Of a stretch of 64,000 bases of DNA, positions 33,048-44,299 are shown piece after piece (position 1 is the first letter of the stretch; every line of letters starts with the position of its first letter). This DNA is from Akanthomyces muscarius (Eukaryota > Ascomycota > Sordariomycetes > Hypocreales > Cordycipitaceae). The notes below the pieces were generated by a model, which saw only the letters and a list, made by a program, of their open reading frames with translations, was not told the DNA's origin and did no database searches. The translations under genes were made by a program, and so were the position numbers. Location of the stretch: contig NC_079245.1 of assembly GCF_028009165.1 (NCBI RefSeq), forward strand, positions 1,860,001 through 1,924,000. The letters run 5' to 3'.

Positions 33048-33812
33048 TCACTCCCATTCCTTGCCGTCCCCCTTCAGAAACCGATCCAAGTCTTGCCGTC
33101 CGTAAATCTCCGCCTGGAACCGCGCCGCCTTGTCCCTCTCCTCCTTGGCCCTCGCCTTGCGCTCCTTGGCCGTGAGCTGGCGTCTCGCCTCCTTGGCCGC
33201 CGCCTCCGCCTTCTTCTCCTCCTCTGTCCGCTCCGGCAGCGTCGCGCCGACGCCCAGCACGTCCTCCTTGGGCGTCACCCTGATCGGGTACCGCGTGCCC
33301 TCGCCGCCCGCGCGCCCCAGCCCGACGCGCGCGTCCGGGTCCCAGCCCTGCGACGCCAGCGCGCGGAGGCCCATGCGCGAGCGGTCCAGCGCCGAGGGCG
33401 GGTGCGAGTGCTCCAGGCTGACCTGGTGCGCGAGAGACGCCTCGTGGGCCTCTACCGTCGTGGTGATGGCGAGCGAGCAGATGGGACACACGGAGGCCGG
33501 TTGTTGAGGGCTGGGATGGCCCGAGGTGGACTCGGCGCGGCCACCATTCTCTGCGTCGGTGTTGGCGGTGTCTGCACGGCTGGGCGTGGAGCTGTTGCTG
33601 CTGCCCAGGACGATGCTGGCGTACAGGTCGCCGACGACGGAGCTGGTCCGTCTCGTCGACGGAAGCGCAGAAATGTAGTCGTCGGGGTCCTGCGCCCTGA
33701 CAAACTCGACCTTTTTGCGCTTCAGCCCAGCGCCAAATGCGCGCTTGTGATGGAGTGGAATTTCGTCGTGCTCTTCATGGTCGCTTTCTTCGCTGGACCG
33801 CGATCGCCGCAT
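33048..33812 (-). CDS. G-patch domain protein (GPANK1-like)
   Basis: A single exon encodes 254 residues. The first ATG at 33812 gives MRRSRSSEESDHEEHDEIPL. A Ser/Thr-rich region leads to CPICSLAITTTVEAHEASLAHQ, a C2H2-like finger half. It continues into the G-patch SQGWDPDARVGLGRAGGEGTRYPIRV, whose glycines fit the aromatic-Gly spacing of the domain; the following KEDVLGVG is typical of the GPANK1 branch. The C-terminal 70 residues are a charged coiled coil (EEKKAEAAAKEARRQLTAKE). G-patch proteins usually activate DEAH-box RNA helicases in splicing or ribosome assembly. The partner helicase is not known here. Confidence 0.86.
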   Translation of the reverse strand: MRRSRSSEESDHEEHDEIPLHHKRAFGAGLKRKKVEFVRAQDPDDYISALPSTRRTSSVVGDLYASIVLGSSNSSTPSRADTANTDAENGGRAESTSGHPSPQQPASVCPICSLAITTTVEAHEASLAHQVSLEHSHPPSALDRSRMGLRALASQGWDPDARVGLGRAGGEGTRYPIRVTPKEDVLGVGATLPERTEEEKKAEAAAKEARRQLTAKERKARAKEERDKAARFQAEIYGRQDLDRFLKGDGKEWE

Positions 33813-34056
33813 TGCCAAAGGCCATCTGCTCGTCGCGACAGTTGATGTTGGTTCTAAAAAAGGCCGTCTAAAATGATCTGATGGTCATGAAAAGTGGTGG
33901 GGCAGTCCTTTGAACTAGACTCTAGGCAACTCTCAGCCGCCACACGTCAGAGCTGTCCAAATATCAGCCGCATTAAAATGTTATCGTAGTTATTCGGTAA
34001 TGTTACTTTGTAGTCGCAGTTGATACTTTTGACTGGTATTTGATATTGGACACAAG

Positions 34057-35673
34057 CTATGTGGGTGGCTTCTTTGGTAACTCATCTGCTGCTCGTAAGC
34101 GCTCTTGTACTTTCTTCACCCTCTTCGAATCCATCTTTTCCCGCCACGTACAAACATCTGCAAATTCGCATGTCCGACACTTGAACGCCTCTTCTATCTT
34201 CACACCCGAAGCTCTCCGTTCTCCGCGCCACCACGGCATGTACACGCCTAGGTACTCGTCCAGCACAGTGCGAGACACCGGAAAGTCGTGGTGCCCAATC
34301 TCACGCCCGTCGTCTCTGTATATATACTGCACACGAAGCATGCTGCCCATCGATTCGGCCCCTTCGGAAAAAGCCAAGCTGACCTCATGTTCGACAAGAG
34401 GCAGCAGCTCCCGTAAGCTCCTGTACTGCAGCGCGCCGGCTGTTTCGGTCATGGCCGAGCTGGTCGGCTCTACGTCCTCTTCGACAGTCTGCCAAGAGCT
34501 GGACGGGGTCTCGTCAAACATCTCATCATGGAGACTTGCCATTTGCGCTATAAAGGCATCGGAGAATGGCTCGTCTGGGTCGAGGTCGTACCGGCGGAAT
34601 ACCTTGTAAAAGTCGAGTCGTCTGGCGGCGAGGTCTGAAAGAAAGCGGTGGTAGAGTAGCAATTGTATCTTGGCTGGCCGCAGCGCCAAGTTCGAAACCT
34701 TGTTCAGAGAGCCCCTCGTCTTCACATCAGCAAGATAGACCTTAGGCCCTTTTCCCTTCTTCTTTGTAGGTGTCGATGAGGCAAAATAATCCGTCAACTT
34801 AGACTGCTGTCGCTGCTGATCCTCTGCCTCTTGGCTGAGTTCAAACTCGAACTCTGGATTCGGGTTCTCGTGACTGAGACTGTCAATCACGCCGTTGACA
34901 AGATTACCGTCCAACATGCCCCAAATTTCCAACTCTCTCGTCAGGCCAGTCTCTCGCAGCGTGCGTAAGCCTTGGATCAGGTTCCACAGCTTGAGGCCAA
35001 ATCCATCTTCGCGGCTGAGAACTTCCACCTCCACAGTCGTGTGCACCTCGTCTTCTAGCTTTTGGTGCAGCTTGGACCCTTGTCGCATGGCCGCTGTGCG
35101 GGTCCGTCGTCCGCCGGGGAGCCTCGAGAGGGTATACCAGTACTGCAATTCGCACCAGGCTCCCGACGTCAGGTCTGAGACTGTAAGCGGCCGTCGAGGA
35201 AATGATCGGAATTTCTGCAGCGGAGAGCGGCGGTCTTCAAACTCGTCCTCGAAATCTTCGCTGACCGGCCCCGGCCGGGCTGTCAACTCTGCTGCTGTCG
35301 TCTGTTCAAGATCCTCCAAAGCACGTTTTACTGGTCGCTTCAGAGTCAGTCAGTTTTCCACGGGCACTTGAAGGGCGCAGGAATACAATGGAAAGATGGG
35401 CATACAAGTCGGAGAGCTAATCTGGCCGCCGGCCGAGAGAAGCAACGCCGTTGCGGCTGCGCCAGCCTCGTCAGCCGCACCGCTCTCTTCAGCACTATTC
35501 GAAGCGAAGCCATTTTCTTTCTGTGCATCTGGCCCAAAATCAGATCGGGCAGGCAGCGCATCAATGGCGCCAGCGACCGAGTCCTTGGCCTCTGCGTCTG
35601 TAGCCAGCTGTATCAACAGCTGCTCTTCATCGGCTGAGAAATCAAATTGGAATTCGCCGTCATCCGCTGCCAT
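34057..35673 (-). CDS. EXO5: Exonuclease V (EXO5/Dem1), Fe-S PD-(D/E)XK nuclease
   Basis: Exons 35406-35673 and 34057-35330 join through a 75-nt intron (gtatgc/cag) into 513 residues. The nuclease core has VSDLTSGAWCELQYWYTLSR, holding the first cluster Cys. It also has RQGSKLHQKLEDEVHTTVEV, WGMLDGNLVNGVIDSLSH and the catalytic LADVKTRGS (D-x-K). The C-terminal EEAFKCRTCEFADVC supplies the other three Cys of the 4Fe-4S cluster. The family acts on single-stranded DNA ends: mitochondrial in yeast (Dem1), nuclear repair in others. The acidic N-terminal extension (FQFDFSADEEQLLIQL) is not an obvious mitochondrial presequence, so localisation is open. A fragment 'QQSKLTDYFASS' resembles a PCNA-interacting PIP box (QxxL-x-DYF). 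If used, this would suggest a nuclear replication or repair role. Confidence 0.95.
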
Positions 35674-36010
35674 TCTCTGAGAATAGCACGCATGATTTGA
35701 TGTTGCAGGTGGAAAGTCGTGAATGGCGAGGTAGACGTTAGCGCGTAAAGTGGCGTGCTACAGGCGACAGGCGTCTTTTGCCCCCACGAATTGCACGCGA
35801 CATTACGTGTAACCAGGCAGCGACGAACAATGAGCATCCTAGGCTACGAGGCTACTCTTTTCAAATAAGCCGAAGAAAAAAATCAATGTCTACTTATCTA
35901 ATAATATCGGATCAGAAGCGGGCTAGTTTATTTTCCCTTTCCAGGAATGTGAGGAAAGAAAGGTCGAGCTGTAAGTGTCTCCTCCACCGGAGCAGCACCA
36001 AGACAAAGCA
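35674..36010. other. Intergenic upstream of EXO5
   Basis: The 337 bp hold the EXO5 promoter and the 3' end of the APH-fold gene. No gene, repeat or RNA recognised. Confidence 0.5.
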
Positions 36011-36793
36011 TCACGGCCCCGGAGGTACGCAGTCTCTCAAATCACCTGGCTGCAGCCCAAAAAACGCAAGATCTCTCGCCCGCACCTCTTCGACGAGCCT
36101 TCCTCGATCCTGCGGCGTCAGCATCCTCCACAGCGGAATCTCGAACCGCTCTGGGTAGAAGCCCGCGTACTCCCAATCAATGATGGCCCGGATTGCGAAC
36201 GTGTCCGGGTCGACAAAGATGTTGTGCGCCGAGAGGTCATTGTGGCAGAGCACAAAGTTATCCACGTCGTCCTGCGTGGTGGTGATCCGCGGCCACCGGC
36301 GGTCGTCGCGGCAAAAGATGCGGAGTGGAGGAACGACCGGCAAGCTCACCGCCACACTGCCGATGACATCCCGACGTATGGCGCGCAGCTGCGGCAAGAT
36401 GTCCCTCTGAATCTGCTCGTCGACGGCCTTGCGCGCCGCGGCCGTCTTCTCCGCCGGCAGGTCCTGCAGCGGCCGCGCGTGGACGATGCGCTCCGTCGCG
36501 AGGTGCATCAGGCCGTCGGCCATGTACAGCCAGTGCCGCGGCACGGGGATGGTCGTGTTGGCGGCCACGAACCGCAGGGTGGCATACTCGTTCAGCAGCC
36601 GCTCCTTGGGCCAAAAGGGCCGCACCACGCTTCCGTTCTCCCGGACGATGAGCTTTTGCTCCTCCAGCTCGCTCTTGATAAAGTAGTCGCCGCGCAGGAC
36701 ATAGCGGCGCTCCCACGTGCACGCGTCTAGCTCAATGTCGCTGCTGGCAATGTCCTCGAGCGTCTGCTGCAGTGTACCGCCGGTGACTGGCAT
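36011..36793 (-). CDS. APH-fold phosphotransferase family protein
   Basis: The preferred start at 36793 (MPVTGGTLQQTLEDIASSDI) gives 260 residues; an in-frame ATG at 36901 would give 296. The kinase-like core shows LRFVAANTTIPVPRHWLYMA and ATERIVHARPLQDLPAEKT. The Brenner motif is VLCHNDLSAHNIFVD, with catalytic Asp and Asn. The metal-binding Asp follows in IIDWEYAGFYPERFEIPLW. This pattern is the large fungal APH/phosphotransferase family, related to choline and aminoglycoside kinases; members rarely have known substrates. Both catalytic Asp residues are present, so it is probably active. Confidence 0.88.
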   Translation of the reverse strand: MPVTGGTLQQTLEDIASSDIELDACTWERRYVLRGDYFIKSELEEQKLIVRENGSVVRPFWPKERLLNEYATLRFVAANTTIPVPRHWLYMADGLMHLATERIVHARPLQDLPAEKTAAARKAVDEQIQRDILPQLRAIRRDVIGSVAVSLPVVPPLRIFCRDDRRWPRITTTQDDVDNFVLCHNDLSAHNIFVDPDTFAIRAIIDWEYAGFYPERFEIPLWRMLTPQDRGRLVEEVRARDLAFFGLQPGDLRDCVPPGP

Positions 36794-37424
36794 CTCGCAT
36801 GCGGGGATACGTCGCGGGCGTAGGTTTGCATGCTTGAAGGAGGAAAATACCCTGGTGAGGACGTACAGTAAACTGGTATTGTAGATTTCAAGGTCGCGCA
36901 TGTGAGCAACTGCGTATCAAGGTTGCACGGGTCTGGTGGCATCGTGCAACATTGGGCGACAACAGGTAGCACTAAGCATATGTAGTGAGATGCCCTTTTA
37001 GCTCTGTTTTCTGATCCCAGCAGCAGAGCCCTATATACCCTAGATAGAGCACCATACCAATGTCCCAAGCGCTTGTATGCTCTTCCGCAATGTGGACTTC
37101 AATCTGCGGAGCGGCTAATGATGAGTTTCTAGCGAATGCTAGCATTCGTACTCAGCAAATCTGTGCCTAATACATAATGGGGGCTGCGTATACCTATGCA
37201 TATCCTTTTGGGTCTTGCTTCTCGAAGCTTGGTCTTCATTCATCAAAGTTGCAGCAGACGCTCGGCGAGAAGAAGGAGCGGAAACACCTGCCTTCGCAGG
37301 TGGAAGACGATGTATACTTGTGGCGATAGCACTGGCATATTCTTTCCATGCTGTAAAAGAAAACACATCATTCATAAATATTTAATCTAAGTCGCAGCTT
37401 TTACGCATCTAAATTCTTCCCCCT
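36794..37424. other. Intergenic between ubiquitin E1 and APH-fold gene
   Basis: This 631-bp stretch is AT-rich and holds the APH-gene promoter and the E1 3' end. It includes the alternative APH start at 36901. No other gene is supported. Confidence 0.5.
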
Positions 37425-40400
37425 TTAGTCCAAGGTCACCTTGACATAAGGAACATCGACATCCTCCTCATTCTCGTCCTCCACTAAGGCCTCTACAATC
37501 AGCTCCTTCATGTGCGCGGGCACAGGCTTCTTGGTCACCTGCTGAATCGCCTCGCTAATCTTGAGCGGAAGACGCGCCTTGGCAGTCGGCATCCAGGCTC
37601 CAAACAAGAAGCTGACGCTGTGGCTGAGCGAAAGGACCGTCAAGCCCTTTGCCTTGAAAAAGTCCACTAGCTCCTGGATCGTAATGTCACCAACTTCGTA
37701 ACGGTCCCAAATCTTGTCCAGCACGACCTTGCCGTCAGGTCCAGTGTACTCGAGCTTGGGGCTGGCGATGGGCTCGGAGAAGCCGAAGAAGGGCAGCGCC
37801 AGGTTGATGAATCCATTCTTGAACTGCTCAATGTCGTCCTTGCCGTCAATGACCTTGTACAGCTCAAGAACAACAAGACCGGTAACAAGAGCGGTGGTGG
37901 TGGCAATGGCAGGGATAATCTTGCCGGCAATGAACTTGGTCTTGTGTCGGTCGGCAGCATCGATCTTGTAATTTTCAGCACGCAAATTGCTGCATGCAGT
38001 GATGAAGTCAATGTGGTGATTTGAGTCATCATCCTTCTCAAAGTCAACAGGCTGCAGCTTGAAGCCTGCCAGGCTACTTGGAGATGGCAGTGACGCCGTC
38101 AGACTCTGGAGCTCATCCTCGTCCGTGGGAACGTCCTTGTTCGGGTCAGGCTCCTTGTCGTCGGCCTGGATCTTAACACTGGAATCAGGGCTAAAATCAG
38201 GTACAATGACATTATCGAGCTCGCGCAGGTAGATGGACTTGTCATTGCCAGGGGAGTTGATGTTGTAGTTGAAGGCGTGGAGGTTGGCGGCGGAAACAAT
38301 GAAGCCAAAGTGTGTGGGGTTGTTGGGGTCAAACTTGAGGGCGTCAGGGGCGCGCTTGGCACCAGACCAGAAAGGCATGCCGGAAGATGTGGTGGAATCC
38401 TTGGGGAAGTTATAGAGGAGCTGCTGGATCTTGTTGGCGAACTCGACCTCAAACAGATTTCTGGCCCACGCAATGCAGTCCTCAAAGGTTCTGGGGCGAT
38501 CTGCCGTCAGGTAGTCGCGGATAGTCTCGAGGACCTCCTTCTGGTTGCCGCCCTGCTGGAGTGTGGTGGTCAAAAAGTCTGGCTGAGTCAAGTACAGGTT
38601 GACAGTTTGAGGGGCGTTCACGAAGCAGCGCTCAAACATGTGTTCCTTGGCCCAGGCAATTGTGTGCTCAATACGGTTAGGGAAGCTGCGAATTGTGCAC
38701 ATAGGAAATTCCTTCTCAGGAGGATCCTGCGAAGAAGAGTATGACTCAGTCATGTTGGGCAAGATAACTTGAGTGTTACCCTTGGTGCCCAGAGTACCAC
38801 TCTCGAGCAGCGGTTTGCGGTAGAAGATGCAGCGTCTGTCAACGTAGGTTCTGGCTTCAACATTGTCGAGGGCATTGGTGACGCCATCAAGGCCGTTCCA
38901 GAATTCGGCGTTGAAGACATCTTCGGTCTCGGCACCGACACGGTCACGGAAGGTCGTGATGTGGCCCTCGAGATCCGGGTTCATGCGCTGGACTGCCCTA
39001 GCCGCGCAGTCACTCTTCATGTGACCAACATCGGCAGCTCTGAAGAGGAACTGACGGTTCAGATTGCTCTTTTCAATCGAGTCATTGTCAGTGACAAAGA
39101 TCTTGCCGTTGGGGCCCGACCCCAGTCCCATCATGGCCCAGTTCTTGAGCATTTCACAGCCAATGGCGCCAGCGCCAACAAGGAACTGCCTCAAGTTCGC
39201 AATCTTATCCTGGTACTCCTTGCCAAAGACGGCGATTTGGCCATCATACCGGCTGCCAATAGGCTTGCAAGTTTCGACAGTACGCTTGGTAGATGTGGGG
39301 AGAGACTCTAAAGAGTCAAAGTACATCCACTGTTGGATGGGATGGAACTTGCCAGATACGGCCTTGAGAATTTCCTGGGCGGCAACACCGCCAAAGAAGG
39401 CAGCCATGGGGCAGAGATCTCCGAGGGCCTGGTAACTTAGTTCTTTGAGGAGCTTCTCATCGACTTCAATCTCTAGCTTTTCTTCTTCGGCAAACTGCTT
39501 GGCGGCGCCAATAACAACAGCAGCATCGCCATCGTCCATGGGGTTGGGAAGTCGGCCCCTGGCGACCTGGAAGGCATGCAGGGCCTGGAATCCAAGATGC
39601 AGCTGCTGGGGGCGGTCAAACTTGGCATAGTCGGAGATGAGAAATTCGGGTTCCCTGACGGATTCGGTGTAGCTCTTGAAGTCAAGGATCTTGGGCATCT
39701 TGACCTGCTGGTAGATACCACCACGCTTGTATTGGCCCAGGCCAGAGACGTCACCAATGGAGAAGGTATATGGCCCAGTGACAGTCACCTTTTTGGGGTC
39801 GCAGCCGTTAAGACCTTCCATTCCCTCAACCTCGGAGAAGGTAACATAGTCACCGTCCTCAAGGCCGTGCCGGGTCTCGTCCAGAGCGGATACGAGGCCC
39901 TCCTCATCGATGCCTTCGATGATACCGTGAGTTGGAGTCTCGCCGGTCGGGTCGACGACGGTGAATTTCTTTCCGAAATCACAGAAGAGCGATCCAAACA
40001 GACCAAAAGTATCAGCGACGACGATATAGATGCCCTTGGAGTGACAGTAGTCGGCAATGAGCTTTTGTGACTGGATCGGAACGCCGGTGAGGACAACGAC
40101 TTGGTATTTGTCGAACTGGGACAGGTTGTCGTCGAGGCTGTCGGGGTTAGATACAGTGTACATCTACATGTTAATTTGGACTTACCTGGGCGACTCGTGA
40201 ATGCTGACTGGAGTGTAGGCGTTCAGCTCAGCTACTCTAGGGGCTGTGACTTGGTCTCTGGGCTTGCCAACATCGGCGGGGGTGAGAAAGAACTGAGAGG
40301 AGAGATCGGGCATGGCAACGGGGGCAGGATCGTAGACGGTCAGGCTCTTGACGCCAGCAAGAGCAACATTCTTGGCGATCTCGACACCCAGGCCTCTGAG

Positions 40401-40642
40401 TCCAACGACGAGGATGTTGGAAGCACCCATGCGCTTCATGGCCTCATGGCCGAGCACATAGAGTTGACGACTGTATAGAGACTCGTCGATTTCGGCAGCG
40501 GGTGCATCGACTTGCATTTTGGAGGTGGAGTCGGTGATGCCCTACGTGTATGGTTAGCTTTCGCCACTCAGACAGTGGCGAAGAGCGGTGCAGCGACCGG
40601 TCGAATCGCCCACGTAGGAGAATGAATGCTACTCACCGACAT
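37425..40642 (-). CDS. UBA1: Ubiquitin-activating enzyme E1
   Basis: Exons 40637-40642, 40186-40541 and 37425-40137 encode 1024 residues. The first coding exon is just ATGTCG, joined by a 95-nt intron to [12 protein letters not shown]. The inactive adenylation half begins [20 protein letters not shown]. The active half has [19 protein letters not shown] (ATP loop) and [19 protein letters not shown]. The catalytic Cys601 lies in [20 protein letters not shown], the same position as in yeast Uba1. The C-terminal ubiquitin-fold domain ends [12 protein letters not shown]. It activates ubiquitin in cytosol and nucleus for all E2s. The 48-nt second intron ends at cccgacag, which restores the conserved [13 protein letters not shown]. 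Confidence 0.97.
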
Positions 40643-41250
40643 GCTTCTTTTTATATCTGGTTGAGCTGCTCCGTCGGAGAGCTTTCGCTTGCCCAGTGCA
40701 GCTGAGCCGGGCAGCTGGGAAGAAATCTTGAAGGTTGATGAGCTAGCACCCGGGTCGAGCTCTACCCCGCCAAAGGATGCTGCGGAAACGAGAAGGTTGC
40801 TGCTGGAGGGTCGGGGGGATTGGGCGCTCTGCGAACACTTGATGGCGTTTATTGAAAATATGGGCGCAAGTTTGAGTTGGTCAGAAGAAAATTATGGTGA
40901 ATGCAAAGCTCGCGGTCGATGTCTGGAGCTGGGTTCACTGGATGATGCATGCTTAGCTAAACGTCGAGGCGGCTGGCAGGGTGAGGTGAGGGGCAGTGCC
41001 AGGCAACCGGTGGGGCGGCAACGCGGGTGTAGAAGGACATGGAAAGACGGCGCTACAGACGAAACGGACATGACAGGTTGTAGAAAGCGATAAAAGTGGC
41101 ATTCCTCGACGGTTTAGAGTATCGAGATTTTACTGTTTTCCCATTTGTATCTGTAAAGCTACTAAAACGTTTTTGTTAGAAGGCATGGTGGCGCATTTTG
41201 CGCGCTGCTCCATTTCCGGCACCCTTGGCGAATAGCGATTCTCGGATTGT
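40643..41250. other. Intergenic between FKBP12 and UBA1
   Basis: The 608 bp should contain the UBA1 promoter and the FKBP12 3' end. A 134-codon plus-strand open frame (40689-41093) lacks an ATG at its start and any recognised domain, so I do not call it a gene. No RNA seen. Confidence 0.5.
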
Positions 41251-41881
41251 CTATCGGACGTTCTTGAGCTCAACGTCGCTGCAACGGCTGGTTAGCTTTT
41301 ACCAGTGTCATCAATCGGCTGCGCTGGAGCTTACAAGATCAGGTCGGCGCCGGCGGGGATGTGACCGGGGAAGCCTCTGCAGAGGTAGATTAGTATCGCA
41401 TACTACGGCCGTGTTACAGGCAGCGAGGCATCGCATAGAGCTTACCGAGCACCGTATCCAAATTCGCTGGGCATAGAATTAGCATTGGACGCATTGTTGT
41501 CTTGCAGTGGAAGCAACATACCTGCTGATGTCAAGGGTCGACTTCTCGCCGACCTTCATCTGGGTAACACCCTCGTCCCAGCCTAGAAGCCGTGTTAGCG
41601 ATTAGCGCGCAGGTGGTCGACAGCTATGTATTCACCTCGGATAACCTGGCCAACACCAATCTTGACCTCAAAGTCGCCGCGACCGACAGAGGAGTCGAAC
41701 CTATGGGGGGGCAATGTGGTTAGAAGGGTCGGACGCGGGGTTTTCGAAGCTCGTACTTGTTGCCCTTGTTGTCGGGCTTGCTGGTGTCCTTCAACCAGCC
41801 AGTGTACTCGATGACGACGGTCTGGCCCTGCTTGGGCTGAACACCGGAGCCCTCCTTGATAAGAGTCTTGGTAACACCCAT
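41251..41881 (-). CDS. FPR1: FK506-binding protein 12, peptidyl-prolyl isomerase
   Basis: Six short exons (41757-41881, 41636-41700, 41522-41582, 41446-41466, 41335-41376, 41251-41278) splice into exactly 113 residues, beginning MGVTKTLIKEGSGVQPKQGQ. The FKBP core is complete: VVIEYTGWLKD, KFDSSVGRGDF, GVGQVIRGWDEGVTQMKVGE, SEFGYGARG and HIPAGADLIFDVEL. Family knowledge says it catalyses prolyl isomerisation in the cytosol and is the receptor through which rapamycin and FK506 inhibit TOR and calcineurin. The drug-pocket residues Tyr, Phe, Asp, Val, Ile and Trp of the human protein have counterparts here. Exon 4 is 21 nt. Confidence 0.96.
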
Positions 41882-43609
41882 TTTGACGGATTGGAGATGA
41901 GGGAAAAAAAAAGGAAATATTGAGAATGCAAGAGTTGAGCCGACAATGAGAAACGGCGGCGATGGCAGGGTTTAAAAGTGAGAGCCAAATAATAGCTTTC
42001 TCAGATGGCGGGACAGGATGGCGGGGCAGAGGGGTACCCGAGTACCTGACAGCCTACCAAAAGACGCAGCCAACGGTACGTACCTGGTACGTGCCCATGT
42101 ACCGCCGAGAAGGGTGGAGCCCCTGTCGTCATTAAGCCTATGAAGAGCGGACGCCAAGCGGGGAGCTGCGTGCAGTACGAGAGGCTACAAGGTATCTACG
42201 TGTGCCGAGTAGTGGTGTAGCAGGAAATCTCGCAGCTTCAGCGACTGCCTTCCATTTGCGCGAAAGCAAGACGAGACGGCAAGGGAGTGTGGGAGGGCGG
42301 CGTGATTGGATCTTGGGCTGTGCTGCATGGAATTTTGTGGTTCTGCTGCCAAAAAAAAAATACAATGGCGCAATGCCCTGGCAACTCGTGGATGCTCTGC
42401 ATGACGGCGCGCTGCAGCCCCGTTTCCTGCAGCGCAGCAAGTACCCGGCCAGCACCGCCAGGTACCTCGCATGTATCTTCTTTGTACCACCTGGCGCCGG
42501 CTGGCTGGCTGCCACAATTGCAGGCTACCTCGGGCAATGGTGAGCGAAATGCGGGCGTGTTGAGAGGAGTTCTTTTTTTTTTTTCTTTTTTCCTTTTTTC
42601 CGCATGTTTGTCTCTGCCAATCCCAGCCTGTGCGCGTGCTCAAATGCCGGCAGCAGCTGTGGTCTCCAGTGATGGGCACTACCCTGCACCAGTAGCCGGA
42701 GATGCAGCAACCAGGCTTCGAGGCCACGACAAGCTGAGGCAATTAAATACACGAGCGTGATTTATTTACCAGTAGACGAGCCGTTTTCGTTTCAGCACAC
42801 AAAATTCTGACTGTGAATCGTGGGGTATGATATGACGCAGCCTTGCATAGATGCGCTCCGCAGCAAAGGAGCGGGGCCTGTGCTTCAAGTCCAGGCGACC
42901 TAATTCAAAACGACAGTGTTGATGGATGCGAAACGAAACATGCGTGAATGCATTCAACGACTCGATAAATTCGTTGACTGTAGCAAAATGGCTTGTGAGT
43001 AACTACCATACCATACGGGAGAATTCCAATAGATGAGGAACACTGAGGCTTCGTCTGCTTACATAGCTTGATTGTCCACTGTCGCATTCTAGCACGGCAT
43101 CTATAGAACGACAAAACTAAATTCAGGATAGTAGAAAGAACAGGAATCACAGCGAGTAGGGAGCACAAGATCAAAGAAAATACAAACAGAAAAAATGAGG
43201 AGACAGTAACTCTGTTCGCGAGCAAGCCAAAGGCGAACTGAATGTCGACGAGATGCACAAAAAAAAAAAAAGGATGAAGACCCGGTGCAACAGTGAATAG
43301 AAGAGCCACGCAACAAAACAAAGGGTGAGGAGCTGCAGCCTGGTCGTCACGACGACTCGTAGTCAGATATCGCCAGCTGCCCGCTCTTGCCAGTGTCACG
43401 CACCTCACATTCACCTCACATCACCAAAGAATGAGCTACATATTCTGCTTCTCGTGGGCATCGGCGTCTGTTTCTTACGCTTCTTGGAATCATCATCTGT
43501 GCTGATTTTATACCTTTAGCTATACGAAGCTCCACACGTCTGCCACCTTGAACTCTTTTAAAGACTCCAACGTTCAATTATCCTTATTTCGCCATCTACG
43601 CGCACCACC
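41882..43609. other. 1.7-kb gene-free stretch
   Basis: The region lies between two divergent genes (FKBP12 leftward, 43610 gene rightward). It includes a GTACGTACCTGGTACGTGCCC-type palindrome-rich patch at 42076-42096, T/A runs (42570-42600, 43258-43272) and CT-rich sequence before 43610. Open frames there are short and low-complexity. No RNA gene recognised. Confidence 0.5.
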
Positions 43610-44299
43610 ATGCCAACCACGGCCGCCGAATCGATGGAGATGCGGGAATCCATCAAAACGCGGCTGCGGAACATCCACGGACTCTACTTTTTCGACAAAA
43701 CGCCAATAACTGGCCGCAACAAGCGCGACAATGATATCATCGACGCCTTGCATTCTGAAACCGCATCCGGTCCGGTCGCAGCAGAGAATAGCCTGACACA
43801 TCTTATGCTCGCAAGCAACTTCTTGTGGGATTTGCTCATAACAGAGGGGCCAGATTCATTCTGGAGAAGCGTTGGCAAAGCAAAGGGAGGCACGCTGCCA
43901 CCCAGAATCACCAGAGACCTTGTTCTTGCGTTTGTCCGGGCCAGAGACCGCTTTCTCCGCTGCTTCCACAAAGCCTCACATGATGTCGACAGCATGCTAG
44001 TAGCATACACACAACACTTACTTGAAAAGTTCCAGGCGCTGGGAACCATGATGATACTCGGGTCACCCGTCGACTGGTGCCTTTCTGCTTGGGAGATCCA
44101 GGCAGCGGAAGAACTGATCCCGCGAGGGCCGGTCAAACAACTTTCGCGAAACAAATTCGAACTGTCCCCCTCCGCCAAGAACCTGCTGGTGCCAGCCAGA
44201 TGCATAAGCCCGATCGGAAAGTTCAAGCCTAATTTAATGGGGCTGGCGGAGGAGATTATACGGCAGCCGCCTTGGCAGAGAGAGCTTAAGCCGCAGTAG
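43610..44299 (+). CDS. Unidentified protein, 229 residues to an in-frame TAG
   Basis: The ATG at 43610 follows CACCACC and opens a 229-residue frame rich in helices (IKTRLRNIHGLYFFDKTP, LTHLMLASNFLWDLLITEGP, RITRDLVLAFVRARDRFLRC). I recognise no family. The frame closes at TAG (44297-44299) after LKPQ. The same frame then continues open for 86 more codons with coding-like composition, so the stop looks inserted into a longer protein of about 316 residues. No splice pair of the right phase that would remove the TAG is visible. The product may therefore be a truncated allele, a readthrough protein or a sequence error. Confidence 0.62.
   Translation: MPTTAAESMEMRESIKTRLRNIHGLYFFDKTPITGRNKRDNDIIDALHSETASGPVAAENSLTHLMLASNFLWDLLITEGPDSFWRSVGKAKGGTLPPRITRDLVLAFVRARDRFLRCFHKASHDVDSMLVAYTQHLLEKFQALGTMMILGSPVDWCLSAWEIQAAEELIPRGPVKQLSRNKFELSPSAKNLLVPARCISPIGKFKPNLMGLAEEIIRQPPWQRELKPQ

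Noticed and set aside
40689..41093. 134-codon plus-strand open frame in the UBA1 promoter region
   Set aside because: It begins at TTG and its first internal ATG is well inside. No domain and no splice partner were found.
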